This document shows positions 23,507 through 36,900 of a DNA stretch of 64,000 nucleotides, piece after piece. The translations under genes were made by a program, and so were the position numbers. Each line of letters starts with the position of its first letter. Positions within the stretch are counted from its first letter, which is position 1. Origin of the DNA: Prunella strophiata (lineage: Eukaryota; Chordata; Aves; Passeriformes; Prunellidae); assembly GCA_036583965.1 (NCBI GenBank), contig JAZBQD010000015.1, positions 68,480,830 through 68,544,829 of the forward strand. Reading direction: 5' to 3'. The notes beneath the pieces are model-generated. The model did no database searches and was not told the DNA's origin. It saw only the letters and a list, made by a program, of their open reading frames with translations.

Positions 23507-26500
23507 GTAAGTACTAACACAGCTTGTAGATGCTATTGCATTCTTATTAACTAGCTCCCGCAGTTTGAATTAACCAGAAACCACTGCTGTTCCTGATGCT
23601 TAGCCAAGTAGAAGTAGAAATAGCTTATGATTTAGCAGGCTTTGTTACATGAGTGCACAGTTTGCATATCTTCATGAAGTTAAACTGTAATGCATTGTCT
23701 TCAAATAAAACTTGTTAGCTTCACTATGAATAAAGTTTCATTCAGTGTTAAATTCCAAGCAGTTGTGAGAGAGTAGAATATGGGTGTAGTGACATGCAGT
23801 GACAGTCCTATGTGATGCAAGACAATGTTTGCCTTACCAACTTTTCTTATGAAGGGGGCTTTTCTTATAAAACAACACCTTTCCTTTTCATTCCTGTATT
23901 TGACTTCTGCAGCATGGCAGCACTTCTATTTGTTTCATAAGACACTTGGGGGGTGAAGAGTAAACTGATACTTAAAAACAGATACTTAACAAAAATACTA
24001 TCTCAGTATTGTTTGGGGTACTAAAATCCTGTGAAACCACATTCAGAACCATTAAGTGACTGACAGCATACCAATTTATGAGGATCTAAATAGGAAGGTA
24101 TCAGAGTAGGAAGTGTGAATCCTAAATATTTTCTAAGGTGGTTCTGGTGGTATAGTAATTATAATAAATGGTACATCTTTTTATTACTTTTTTAAATTAC
24201 TTGACTTTTTGTTATCATATTTTCAAAACCTAGAGAAGACTGATGATGTGATAGAAGTTTGAAATGTGAGGTTCACATTTGCATCCCTATTTCATAAACA
24301 GATCTTTGAAAAAGGAGTGTGGATCTGCAAAATATAGAACTCACTAGACACAGGGAAGGATAACGGGACTTGTGAAAAAAATAAAAGGAGTAAGAGAACA
24401 AATCCCAGATGAAAAGAGTAATATGAGAGGAGTCCAAAGGGAGAAATAGATAGAAAATTGATTGGCTATGAAGTGTAAAAACACCAAACTCTGCAAATCT
24501 GTTAAGACTTCATAATAAAAGATTACTGAAATGGAAAAGTTGCTTGTGCTACTAAAATTCAGGCAATGCTATAAAGATGAATAGATTAATAGGCCTCTGT
24601 TACTAAAGGAAAGTCCTGAAATAGAATGTTCATATGTAATTGAAATAGGCTAAGTAAAAGCATAGAAAAAGCATCACAAGCTTCTGCCAAAATAAAATAA
24701 TTTTGTGGTTTGTGTTCACTGCCATTATAAATTTATATCAATATTGTGGTACCCAAGTACTAGAAAAGAACAAGGAGGAGGAGTAGGAAGTACAAGTAAC
24801 AACAATATGATGCTAAAGGTGTGTGGTGCTTTCCCCAGAAGAAAGACATCACCTTATTTTTCTCTGGAATTTTATATGTAAACTTTAATATTTTTTTTTC
24901 CCCTCTGACATTGATGAAAAAAGTTTCTAAACTCTTTTGAACATGTAAATGTCTTCTAAAGGTGCCAGTTTATAGGGAGGAAAGGGCTCTTGAAGTGGTA
25001 AAAATGTTTTCTTTTTATTCAGTTAAATGAGCATGTCAGGGATTTAACTTTTTCCCACTTTCTTCATAAGAGGAATTAATCTTGGAGAACAATGTAGCCC
25101 TTGTTCAGTGTTTGTCTTTCACTTCTGGTTTGACATCTGTATTTGTATGAGCACCAATCCTGCTAAGACATGAGCACATGAAGAAATGTGTTGACCTTGT
25201 TGCATTGAACTTGGTAGTATTCTGTTCAAGCTCGTAGAAGGTGTATTAAATAATCCTAACAGATTCACTCAGCAGCACAGAAGGTCCATCTTTTCAAGAG
25301 GCTAGATGGGCTTCAAGAAAAAGTTCAACAACTGTGATGCCTTAGGAGAAAAATTCAAAAATATTGCAATATTTATATGCAATATGCAATAGTTAGCATA
25401 GATAACTTTTTATTAAGATAAATTAAAATGGAAATACAAGGAAAAACACTTCATAATTTTAAAATTTCAGCTTAGCAGTTCCTTATGGTACTAGATTTGA
25501 GACCCTCAGTCATTCTAAGTAATTTGTTATTCTGCTTGTTCAAAAGATACCTCATTTACTTCAGTGGAACTAAGTATCCCCATTCCAACTAAGTGATATC
25601 TTACATGGCCATATGTGTGAAATATGTATTCAGAGATCATTATATAGAAGTTCCATTGCTGAGATGGGATTGTTGGCAAAATGTCATCCAGTAGAGGCTT
25701 CCTCTTTTGCAGTTACCTTAGGTCTGCTCTCTAGTACTGTTTTGGGTCATCTGAAAGTATTTTGGTTTTGCTGTGTGGGAACCAAAGGCAGTTTCAGTTT
25801 TATTTCTGAGAGAAAAACACCTTGCCATTGCTTTTGGTACAGTACCATGAGTTACACTGACTGGATCAAGAAAATTTTTCTTGCCTGTATAGAAATAGTT
25901 AACTCATGAAGTACTACCAGGGTAAAGGTATGGACTTTCATATGCTCAGTTTAAATCCTTTTCTAACTATTACATGGTGGGGATGCACACTGAATTGTAG
26001 GAAAGAAAATGTAATGATTCTGTTCTGGCTATTGATTTGGAGTTGGTTGGTTTCTTTGTTTAAACTGGGCAATATGAAGTAATGGAGTAAAAGTATAAGA
26101 AATAATAGACCCTTAGAATGTTTATTCAAGCACAAGTTATAAGCATTTTTTTAACCACCAAACCATTATCATTGCCATATTTATCTAATTATTATTTGAA
26201 TTATTAATGCCTCTAAAAATACTTTGAGTTGTTGATGAAGAAGCAGATTTTCAAAGTCAAGATGGCAAAGTCAACACTTATGCTTGAGGTGAAGGGACAC
26301 TTTTTCTCAGTATCAGCAAAATAAAGGTGAAAAGAATTTATTAGCTTAGAGAGAGGGTGTAGAAATGCATGAAAAGACTTCTCCATAAAAATCCTCAAAG
26401 TGCAGCAGTTCATTACACCCCTATGCAAGTAAAGGACACAAAATCCAACATGGTGTATTGTAAATGAAGCAGAAATCCTTTCCCTTAATCTGGGAAGAAA

Positions 26501-27592
26501 ATCAAATCCGTTTTTTGCTAAGCAGATAAGTTTTATATCCAGGTTAACTTTTCATAAAGCAAATGCTATTGAAATACAAAACATACAGGTGAAGCAGTTG
26601 GAAGTTGCAGCACAGCTGCATGCAGCTTTTTCTGTGCAGAAGGCAGACTGTCAGAGCGAGTTCAGAACAGCTGGGAAAAGAGGGAACTTGAGTTCTCTCT
26701 GCCGCTTGGTGTCACTGTCCTCATACAAACAGTTGATCAAGATAAAACACGGTATTGGAACACAGTACTAAAATTAGCCGGTTTTATTTTTGGGGCCTTC
26801 GTGTTTTCATAAATCAAGAGTGAAAAAACACGTCCCAAGTGCTGAACGATGTGTAGCTCTGATGTGGACTTTGTTTATGTAATATATCAGCTTGGGAACA
26901 AATATTTAGAAGTACAGCCAGGAACACTTATCTGAGGTTTTGAAACTTCAGCACAAAGTCTTATCACACAGGGTTTCTCTAGTTCAAACAGGGGTGCAGC
27001 AGTGCAGTGTTGGAGGATCTTCATCAGCACTTCATCAGCACCATTTTAAAAATAACTTATCTTCAGTGTATTTCAGAATGTAAGTTTTGCCCATAATAGA
27101 ATCAATTAATTAAATGAAGCAAATAGTCCAGTAGTTCTCTGCTTGATGAGTCTGTCATGCTATGATTATGTATGTTCATATGCAAAACTACAAGAGGAAA
27201 AGAAACATGCAATTTAAAATACCAAACAGGTATCAAATACTTTGAGGATATATGTGGGGGATTTGGGGTTTGTTTTTATTTCATAAAACAAGTGTACCTG
27301 AATAATTGCAAGATTGTTCTCCAGAAGAAAAATTCTGTTGTGTTCTCCAGAAGAAAATCATCAAAAATTTTGGTGCATTAGTAATCCTGGCAATCACTCT
27401 TTAAGTGGTGGCAACAATTCTTTTCCATATAAGGGCTTTAAAAACATATACAATTTACCTTTTCAGAGCCTTGTACTCTAGCTGTAACTTCTATGCCCTC
27501 TTTGATGGCAGGAGTTGCACCATTCATGGTACATTTTGTCAGTTTGGAATGGGTGGAAAGAAGAATCAGGTACAGTCAGGGGAATGTTATTT

Positions 27593-27598
27593 CTCTTC
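27593..27598. repeat. Left target-site duplication of the LTR (ctcttc)
   Basis: The 6-bp sequence directly before TG of the LTR is identical to 28208-28213 directly after its CA end. Confidence 0.85.
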
Positions 27599-28207
27599 TG
27601 TCAGAACCCAGGACATCCCTCTGGCTGCCCTGGATGGCTCGAGGCCCTGGCAGGGGGCTCAGTAGCCTTAGCACAGAGCCCAAGACCCCTGTGCCTTTGG
27701 TTTCAACCCACTGGAGAAAATTACCAACCTTATATAAAGATTTACAAGCCACGAAAGTTTAAAGTAGAGTGATAGTTTGTCACAGGGTGGAAAAGTAGAA
27801 TTTTGGAGTTTTTCTAGAATGGGGGTTCAGGGGCCAAGATGGAAGAATTTAGGTGCGTCCTGTCCTTCTTCTTGTCCTCCATCTTCTAGGTGATAGTGGC
27901 ATTTTAAATTAGTTTAGAGACAGACTGTGTAACATAATTAATAACTATTGAAAAATAGCTATAAATAAAGTACATGTGGTTTTTAGTATAAAAAGACAAC
28001 ACCATCCTGAAGGTGGGCAGTGTGTCTCAGACTGACCTGCTGAACAGACCTCAGCAGATCAGGAAATGAATGTACTAAATAAGAGAAAATAAAAAACCTT
28101 AGAAACTACAAACAAAAAATCCTAACTCCTTCTTTAGTTACCAGGCTGGGAAAAAGAAACTCTTTAACTGCATATCAAAATCATCTCAACCTTCTAAGAC
28201 CCCAACA
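27599..28207 (+). mobile_element. Solo LTR of a class II-like endogenous retrovirus (609 bp)
   Basis: The element starts TGTCAGAACCCAGG and ends CCCCAACA, i.e. canonical TG...CA termini. It is flanked by a perfect 6-bp target duplication, ctcttc, at 27593-27598 and 28208-28213. Inside are a TATA-like box (TATAAAAAG, 27988-27996) and an AATAAA signal (28088-28093) in the proper order, giving + orientation. The 6-bp duplication is typical of ERVK-type (class II) integration. The sequence resembles LTRs I associate with passerine genomes, but the family name is not certain. No internal retroviral genes flank it, so it is a solo LTR left by recombination. Confidence 0.88.
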
Positions 28208-28213
28208 CTCTTC
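28208..28213. repeat. Right target-site duplication of the LTR (ctcttc)
   Basis: Identical to 27593-27598; together they define the LTR limits exactly. Confidence 0.85.
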
Positions 28214-29481
28214 AACCATGTCAGGTCCCAGATGATCAGGTAATATCCTTTCCTGTTAAGGATTTCATGTCACATAGGCAGGTACTGTTCAGGGCAATAG
28301 GAATGAGAATAGTGCCCATGTCATCTATGTAGAAGTTAAATTAGCAACCATCCACTTTTAATATTTCCTTGTGTTTGACAATCATGTTTGTTTTAAATTC
28401 CTGGTTTCATGTTCTCCCTGACAACACTTGGAGTGTGTTTATTTCTTATTAGCAGGGACAAATCCTGGGATAGTTATGTTGCATTTTATAGAGTTAAAGC
28501 TATCTATGCACTGTCCAAGATGTAGGGTGTGATCTGGCCTTGAAACCATGTTTCCTAGTGTAATTTTGTTTGCAAAATACGAAACTCGTCAAACTGAGTA
28601 TGGAAAGTTGTGTAAATGCTGCAGCAGACAGGGCTGTTTGCCCCAGTCTTTCATTAAAGGGTACCTGTAAGCCAGTAGTTAAGTGCCAGAGGGTGACACT
28701 GGGGAAGATACAGTTATTAATTTTTTTCATTTGTGAAGCTGTTGACATGATTAGAAGAAAAAGAGATCTAATAAATGCTGTATATCTCAGCATAAGTTTC
28801 ACCATTACAGTAGAGTTAGTTTTATTTTGATAGCCTGTGATACACTGTGGGAGCAAAAAGAAAAAAATTATTATTGTTAACATGCCTCAGTAAGACAAAA
28901 GGTTTGCCCAAGCTTAAGCTGGCATTGAGAGAATTTCAATAGTAAAGATGCCAATGATCAACTTTATTTCTTCTTATCTACTGAGGGACAGGAAGCAATA
29001 TGCTTTATATATAGCAATAGAAATTTAACTTGGATATGAGGGGGAGAAAAATTTGACTGCATGGAAATTTCACTGGGGAGCATGCTATTAAAATGACTTG
29101 AAATCCTTATCATTCCCTAATCTGCAAAATGTCCGAAATTGGCTAGAGAATGAGCTACATGTACTTTATTCTGTCTCAGAGCAGAGTTACAGATTAAGCA
29201 GACCATGAAGGTGCCTTTCAGCCAGGCTATGGCTGCTGGAGAGATGCAGCTGTACCCACCTCCTTTTGTGGTGTGCACTTACAGGATATTAACTGTCTTT
29301 GTTCATGGGAATCATAGATAGTTTTGCATATTATAGTATCTTTAGATTTTTCTTACAGTATGTGATAGCAGAAGGCAAGAGCTTGAAACAGTGGCTGCCT
29401 GCCACCACCAGACTTCAAGTTTTTGCTCCATAATGTGGTGTTACTAGACCTCTTCAAAGAAAAGGTCCTTGGAGTTAGTGC

Positions 29482-29565
29482 AAAAAAAAAAAAAAAAAAA
29501 AAAAAAATCTCAGAACCAGCCAAACTACTCTGGCTAAAAAAAATTAAAAAAAAAAAAAAAAAAAA
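29482..29565. repeat. Paired poly-A tracts
   Basis: A run of 26 A (29482-29507) is followed 28 bases later by an A-rich tract (29536-29565, interrupted by TT). This may mark a retroposed insertion, but no recognisable source body was found upstream. Confidence 0.9.
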
Positions 29566-30483
29566 GTAGCCTGAGGCAGACACCTGGAATGGAAAGTCTC
29601 AGCATCCATGGTTAAAGCATGGTGAAGTTACAAGCTATTAAAAACAGTATCTGGTGAAGAGACATGTCAGCTGACCCCTGTTCTGTCTGTGCTGCTTAGC
29701 TTGTACTTGCCAACTTCATGCATTCAAAAATCACTTGTCAGCTCTTGCCCTCACCACACAAAAGTGGCTTAAGATAATGAGATTTGAAAAGAAATCATTA
29801 AGGGTGGACTTCCCTCCATTTGATTTCTGAGTGTTAAGTTTGTAGAAGTTGCATTTAAGGTTCTTTTTTGTGACCATGAAGGTTTTTTATTTTTTAAATA
29901 AAATATTATCAGGTAGTCAGTGGTTACCAGGACCTGTATCTTTATTTAGAAATGCATTGTTCAGAGTTAAATCATCACAACTCATGGTATTCATGTTGCT
30001 GCTTTTAAAAAGATAGGTCATCAGTCTTCCTGCAGTGGTTTTAGCTGGACATTTTGAAGGAAATATTGTCAAGAAACATTCTGAGATGAACAAAGAGAAA
30101 TGGATTAAGTCAAATCAAAAGGGCTTGAGTAGTGTCATATCTACAAAAGGAATTGGGAAAAACTGTGCCTGGCAGTGTCTGTTTTAAATACCTGACAGTG
30201 TGGGTGTCTTGACTCTGAATCTCAGCAGCTGAGAGTCAGATTTCCCATTTTGAATCCACTGAAATCTTCACAGCAGGAGCTGCTTGTTAAACTCTGCCCA
30301 TCTGTGTCTGTTACCTGCCTCTGGCTCAAGATTCAAATCTCAAATCAGCTGTTGGATTCAGGTATTCAAAGCTTTTACTCTAGAGCATTACCACCTACTA
30401 CTGTTATCCAAAATGTGAGCTGACCTAAGTTCTCTTTTTTGCCTTTAGAGATATCAACATCAGAGAATTATTTCCTCCTTTGC

Positions 30484-30505
30484 AAAAAAAAAAAAAAAAA
30501 AAAAA
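30484..30505. repeat. Poly-A tract (22 A)
   Basis: A simple homopolymer within the intron; no clear SINE or retrogene precedes it. Confidence 0.9.
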
Positions 30506-33500
30506 CAACCCAAAATACTTACTGGGCTGGAGACTGCCTGGAACAAAGCTGTGAGGTATTCTTGATGTGGGAAGCACCCTTTTGTAAAAATACCCAAATA
30601 TTCAGTGACTCAGAGAGCAAGAGCAAGCTTAACTATTCAGACCAGTAATGAACTAACTTAAGTGTGGTGGCAGCTCTGGCTTCCAGTGCCAGCACCAGAG
30701 ATGTTTTTCTGAGTTTTATGCTAAGCAGATGTTACATCCAGCAAGTAAGTAGTCACTAAAGCTAGAACTGGAGGAGCCAAATGGCTTCCTGCCCAGATGA
30801 ATGCCCTAATCTCAGTCTCTTTTTAGCTAAACTCATGTTCATGTCCTTGAAGAGAGAGTAGGTCTTGCCCTCCTCACAAGAGGGGAAAGTTTGGTATTTC
30901 TCAACTAGACAATGGTTTTGGACCTGGATTCACCATACTCTTATTGAATCATCGAATTTGTGGCAGGGGTTTGGACAGGACAAGAGGTAAATACCATAGC
31001 TGCCTTTTCAGGCAGTTTCATTTTTGTGAAGCCCAGTTGCTTAGTTGTGCTTTAAACATATCTATTGGATCAGGCCCCTTGGCTGACAAAGAAGGAGATT
31101 TGCACATTTTATGGATCCCGTTGGAATTTAGGCAGGAGGTTAGAAGCATGGTTTCTCCACAGTTTCTATGCTCAGCATGCAGAATTCAGAAGCAGAATTC
31201 CACCAGGCACCAAAATGGAAGTGAGCACATCAGAGGGATATGTGTCAGGCTTACTGATGGGAAAGTGCAAACCAATGTGATTTAGGGAGGTATAACCTAA
31301 CAGGAGCACGCTAAGTTGGGCTTGTGTGTGGCAATTCCAGACCTGGGCTCTATGGCATCATTCTCTGCACGGGGATGTACCCAGCCAGTCTGGCGTAAGT
31401 TGGCTCAGATATCTCCCTCGGATGTTTAATTAAGACCTGGTGACACGCCCTTAACCACCCAAATCCTTTTATGTCTGATTCATCTTTTGTTACTGATTTC
31501 ACTGAAAAGTTCTGAAGTTAACTCGCTGAAAAAAAAAAAAAAAATAGAATAAAGCAGCAGCTAATAAGAGCAATGGCTTTTAATTTGCATTAATAAAAGC
31601 ACATTAAAAATACCCAAAGACAAACTCAAAATTCCATTTGAGATTTTTCTAGTGACATGTCAACCACTTAGGCTTTGCTTTCTTGGTAATTAATATTACC
31701 AGAACCCCTTAATAGTCTGTAATAGCCTTGTAATTCACATTTGGTCATAACACATTCAGCATATTGTTCTTAGTGGCAAGCATGCAGTGGTCTGGAAAAT
31801 ACCACCTTTAAACAAAAGTTTATACCAGGACCAGGCTTTTCACAATTGGAATTCCTTGTCAGGCTCTCCTGTGGTAACTGCTGTAGTGAAAGGATTAGTG
31901 TGTATTTATGCCAGTGCCCTTTACTAGACGAAATCAAAAATGGCCAATAGTATGTCATTGATTCCCTATTTCTAATATACAATGGAAATTTTTTTAGGCA
32001 GTAAAACCTGTTTTGTAGTGGCATAATCTGAATCCCATGTAACCATAGATTCATTATATTAGTCTAAAATATCCTATTAGCATATGTAGATTTTAGATAC
32101 AGCAAAAATTTTCAGCACCAGTTAAGGTATAATTTCTTTTCTTTTGCAAACAATTTCTGAGGCATGAGCTCTAATAGGATTTGGTTTCTTTCCAGCCTCT
32201 TCTGTGGACAGTGAAGACTCGATTTCATTAAAAGTAGTGGCATACAATAACATTTCTTTTAATTAGATGATCTCATGATTTCCACACATATTTGTTCTGT
32301 GCATTATTGTTAGTTGGCAAAACTGAGCTGCTTGGTAGCGTGTGAAACCATATGTCTCAATAACATCTTATGGCAGGTAAGGGAGGATTTGCAAAACACT
32401 TGCTGACAGGACACAATGCATTTTACTTTGATGGGGAAGTTTTCCTAAGTGAACTTTATGGCTGAGTTCTCTCATGCAAAGTCAGACCTACATGAGACTT
32501 AGTGGCTCTTACAGGTCTTCCTTTAACTCAAAGAGTTGTCTGTATGAGGAAAAGACTGTGTAGAACTGAATGTGCTTCTCAGTTGTTCATCACTACAAAA
32601 AGAGACCATCTAACACCTGTAGCCTGTGTAGCTGTTTCATATTCTTTCTTCTTTTTTTAATAGACAACTGTTGAATTAGGTTTTTTAAGTCTTTTACGTA
32701 CAGCTACAATACTGTTCCTCCCCTTGGAGCTTAGCAGAAAGGACTACAAATAATTTCAGCCATTGCTTTTTCTCTTACTTTGTTTCAAGTATATATTACT
32801 TCATTTGAATTCTAAGAAACATTTTGGGATGTGAACTGAAGCAGGGAAAGAATGTGGCAGATAGTGGTCAGTCTTTTTAAAGGCTTTTCAACAGTATGAA
32901 GTAGTCAGTTCTGCTTTCTTGAATCATTTTTTTCAATGTCCTTTGCATTCTTAAGCAGATTTAAAAACACTTGGGCAAACTAAGGAAAATATTTCTGGTT
33001 TTGTAATTGGTCAGCTGGAAGGGCAGAAGAGGAAGCAGATCAAGACAGATAGCAAGACGTAGCCCTGCAGAGGTCTTAAATAGGAAAGTAGCTGTAGGCA
33101 TTGGCCCCACTGACTTTTTCAGGGCCATACCAAGCACCTGTTTAGGTGTTTTGCTGGTTCAGTACCTCGGTGACCTGCTGTGAGCCAGGTGTGACCAGTG
33201 TGTAGGTTATGAATTGTGCAGGCAGTCTCTGAAGTGCACTGACATAGTGAGATGGAGAGATTACCAGCAGATTTATGTTGTTGGTGTGAAATTCCCCACA
33301 CCCCCCTTCTCTGATGGTAATTTTTTCTTCTTTCCATCCCAGCAAATGCTCAGGTACGCATCTTGATTTCAATGTCTCCCAGTTTAAGCACAGAGATGGT
33401 GTGATTTCATTGACTCTAAATGGAGCTTGTTTTGATTTACAGCTGTTTGCACAGGACAAGAGTCAGGCCAGTAAAGTGCACTGTGGAGGTTTGCCTTGTA

Positions 33501-33916
33501 AAAACCTAATGGCAATGGATTTGACAGAAGGGGGGAGGGAAGAAGAAACATTTAAGACTATTTATTAATCAAGAATTCCAGCAGGGAGGCTTTTCTTGCC
33601 TTGATTCTGGCAAATGTACAGATGAGAGATATTGTGCAGAGACTGTTTCTGCACAAACAGAGAAAGCCCTTCAGATGTAAACATTTGAGCAGCTGGCATG
33701 GGAGATTAGTGCAGCAGCAGTGGGAGGGGGTAATAGTGGATAGTGGTGCTCTCTAAATTTAACAAATGTTATACAAGGTCCTTGTTCTAGTTTAAGGGCT
33801 ACAGGTCAGAAAGACAATATCAACTAAAAATACTGGCAGTTGTACAAGTCAGACAAAGTTATTAACTAATATTTAATTAAAAGCAACTTGCCTATCCAAA
33901 GTTCTGACACCTTCTT

Positions 33917-33944
33917 CCCCCCCCCCCCCCACCCCAAAAGGGGG
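33917..33944. repeat. C-rich tract (14 C, then ACCCCAAAAGGGGG)
   Basis: A run of 14 C followed by a small CCCCAAAAGGGG inverted repeat. The complementary strand is G-rich and might form unusual secondary structure. Confidence 0.85.
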
Positions 33945-36900
33945 AAAAAAGGGAGCTGGGAAAATGTATCCTATGTAGCTTTGAGTTACGAAAAAAAAAA
34001 AAAAAACCAAACCACTTTATCCTCTGTCTATGGAAAGGCAATACTTTGGGACTTCTTAATGTTTTTTGTTTTGATTGTGAACTTAGTGTATTGTTCTACT
34101 TTTAATTTCTTGTGGCTGAAAATTATATTAAAGAATCATGATAAGGATGAAAGTAGTGGTCTTTTAGCTTTTTAGACCTGTTAATGTGCTGTTTAATATG
34201 TGTTTTAGTTTTTTAAACCCTTGCCAGTTAGTTAGACAACTAATTACATATCAGTGTAGGGTATCTGATCATGCATTGGGTTCTATGGATTTTGGTTTTT
34301 CATCTGTTTTGATCATGCTTTTAAAACAACTCCTTGCTATTTGTTGGGGATCCAGTTCACATGTGTTTTGTTGGAGATCCTTTACTTTCCCATTTCTTTA
34401 AGAGAAGAGATTGAAGTATGTATATCTGGAACCAAACTTTATGTTTAAAAAATCGGAGCTATGCTTTGTTACCTGGCATTGTTATGATTTTCATTGAGCT
34501 TGAAAGTATACTGAAGAAAAAGATTTTCTGGAGAAATGACAATGGCAGTATAATTTAGAGTATTTCTTTCAGCATCATACAGTTAGATTGACCTTTGGAG
34601 ACTCAATGCAGAACTCACAAGAGCCAATGGAAAAATTCCTGCTGGTTTTAACTGGCTTTGGAATACATCCTTTATGAGTTGCTAGTCCATTTTAGAACAG
34701 TTCCTTCTTGTCCTACTTCAGGTTCTCAAAAGTCTTCTGACACTTTCACTGTAATCTCTTAAAATGTAAGACCTTCATTCCTTTTTGATGGACAGTTGGC
34801 GCAGATAAACCCCTTGAAGTTGCTTAATTTATAGAGCATTTTCTCACTGGGGAAGGAGAAAACCCCAAAGTAAACATGTTAAGTCTTGTAGAAGATGAAT
34901 TGCAAACAGTGGCAAAGGAAGGGAGTGGCTTTCACCAACCAATAATTTGTTGCAGAAGCAGGTTTTTCTTTGTTATCTGAAGCAGTGCATACCCACAAGT
35001 GAGCAGAATTCCCAGCACTGGTTGCCCTATTCAGGCTGTAATTGTGCCAGCTGAAGTCCAAGCGTCGCTATATATTGTATCTATTTCCACAGGTTTTTAA
35101 CTTCTGTGTCTGTTAAATTTGGGACTGTGCTTGAAAAGTTTCTGTAAAAACTGAGCAGTGGGAACTGGAGTACACTAGTCTGTGAAAATAAATAGATTGG
35201 AGATATGTGATTTCTTAGTACTCCACACTAAAGTCACAAAAACCAAGACTATACATGGTAGGAAAATTAGTTTCTTGGGAATAATAAACATTGACAAGTC
35301 AAGCTCTGATTTCCTAAGGATATATCACTTATTTTTTTGACTAGGTGAAACCTCGCAGGCTACAGTATACTGCAAAGGAAGATAAAATTATGAATTTATA
35401 GGTATGTATATACAAAGTGGGAAAAGAGTGAAGTAGTGGTCTCCAGCACATCTGTACTTCCATTCCCTTTGTGGTATCCTATATTATCACTTCACATTTA
35501 TTTAAAAGATGGAGTGGTCTAGACAAAGTTAGAGTTGAAAGAATAGAAAAAAAAATGTTCACTAACAGGAAAAGACTTAAAGGCCAAGAATATTAAAATA
35601 GTATTCAAGCATTACTACAAAGAAAATTCAAAGGGCAGGTCTGCTTCTTTATTTTTAGCCTGTTCCTCTGAACCTAATTAATGAAATTGCATGATTTTGC
35701 CAGCATGATTAGGGTATTGATTTTTCTCCAAAGAGGATAGTCTTTGGAGCATCCTTCAGGATGGAGGGGAAGCTTGGATTTGAAATTTCATGGTCCTGGA
35801 AGATTCAAATCCTGAAATTAACTCACTTGACTTCTTCAAAGTACAAGCATATGTATTTTTCTATCCAAATTGATCACCTCCTTTGATGAGACAAGCTTAA
35901 TTTCTGCAGGTATCAATCTGTAGGTGTTATGAAACAGAAGGTGGCTGTGTGCCACACATGGATGTGCTCTAGCCATTGTCCAGCAGGAGAGTGTTGTCTT
36001 TAAACCTTCTCCTCACCCCTGTACTCTCACATGATGTCCTCCAGACTCCTCCTCTTCACTTCTGACCACTTATTCTGATCTGGGACTAAATATTCAGCTG
36101 TTATAATTCAAAGTGGTTTGTTGGCATCAGTTCTTGACCATCAAGCTGTAAGCATGATGTGTGTTTGTCTTTTGATTTTGTCTTCTGCAGAAAGCTCATT
36201 AAAGGGTTGGTCTGCTCCAGTGCTGTAGTTTGCAGTCAGAAGTTGGCATGAAACTCCTGAAAGCATGAAAGATTCTCCCTAGAGAGCTAGGGAGCTTGCT
36301 TAGGCCAGCCCTTAGGGCTTCAGGCTCAGCATATTGTACTCAGTGTGTAGAAGGTTTATATGCATTAAGGCACAAACATGGGTGCAGATATCAGGAAGAG
36401 CTAACTGAAGGGATAAGCTGTGTGTGCACGCATCCCTGTGTTTGCATGTAGATCTGTGTATCTATGCACAGAGGTCATGTACACACACACCTGCACATCC
36501 AGACTTCTGAAAGAGCTAATTGAAACTGTAAGATTCCTGGCTGCAGACTTCTGATTCATTGTTGCTAGGATCTTCTTAGTGACTCTGTAATTAGGATTTG
36601 TTTTAAGATTTGCACTAATTTTAGAGTTCAAAAGCTTATTTGTTCTTCTAATTTAAGTTTTAAAGTCTTCAGAGGTCATATTGTTTTTCAGTAATATCTT
36701 TGGCAGTGTTTTATCATTACAAAGTGTAAAGTTTCCTTTTTGAAAATTTGCTTTGACATTTGGATGATTGTATTTGTCTCCCTCTAGCTAACCACCTACA
36801 GTCACCACATACTTCAAAGGGAAAAGTTGTTGCAGGAATGCATTCTAAGTTAATAAAGTATTTGTGTCAGAATTGGATTATAAGGACTTAGAGCTGAAGC

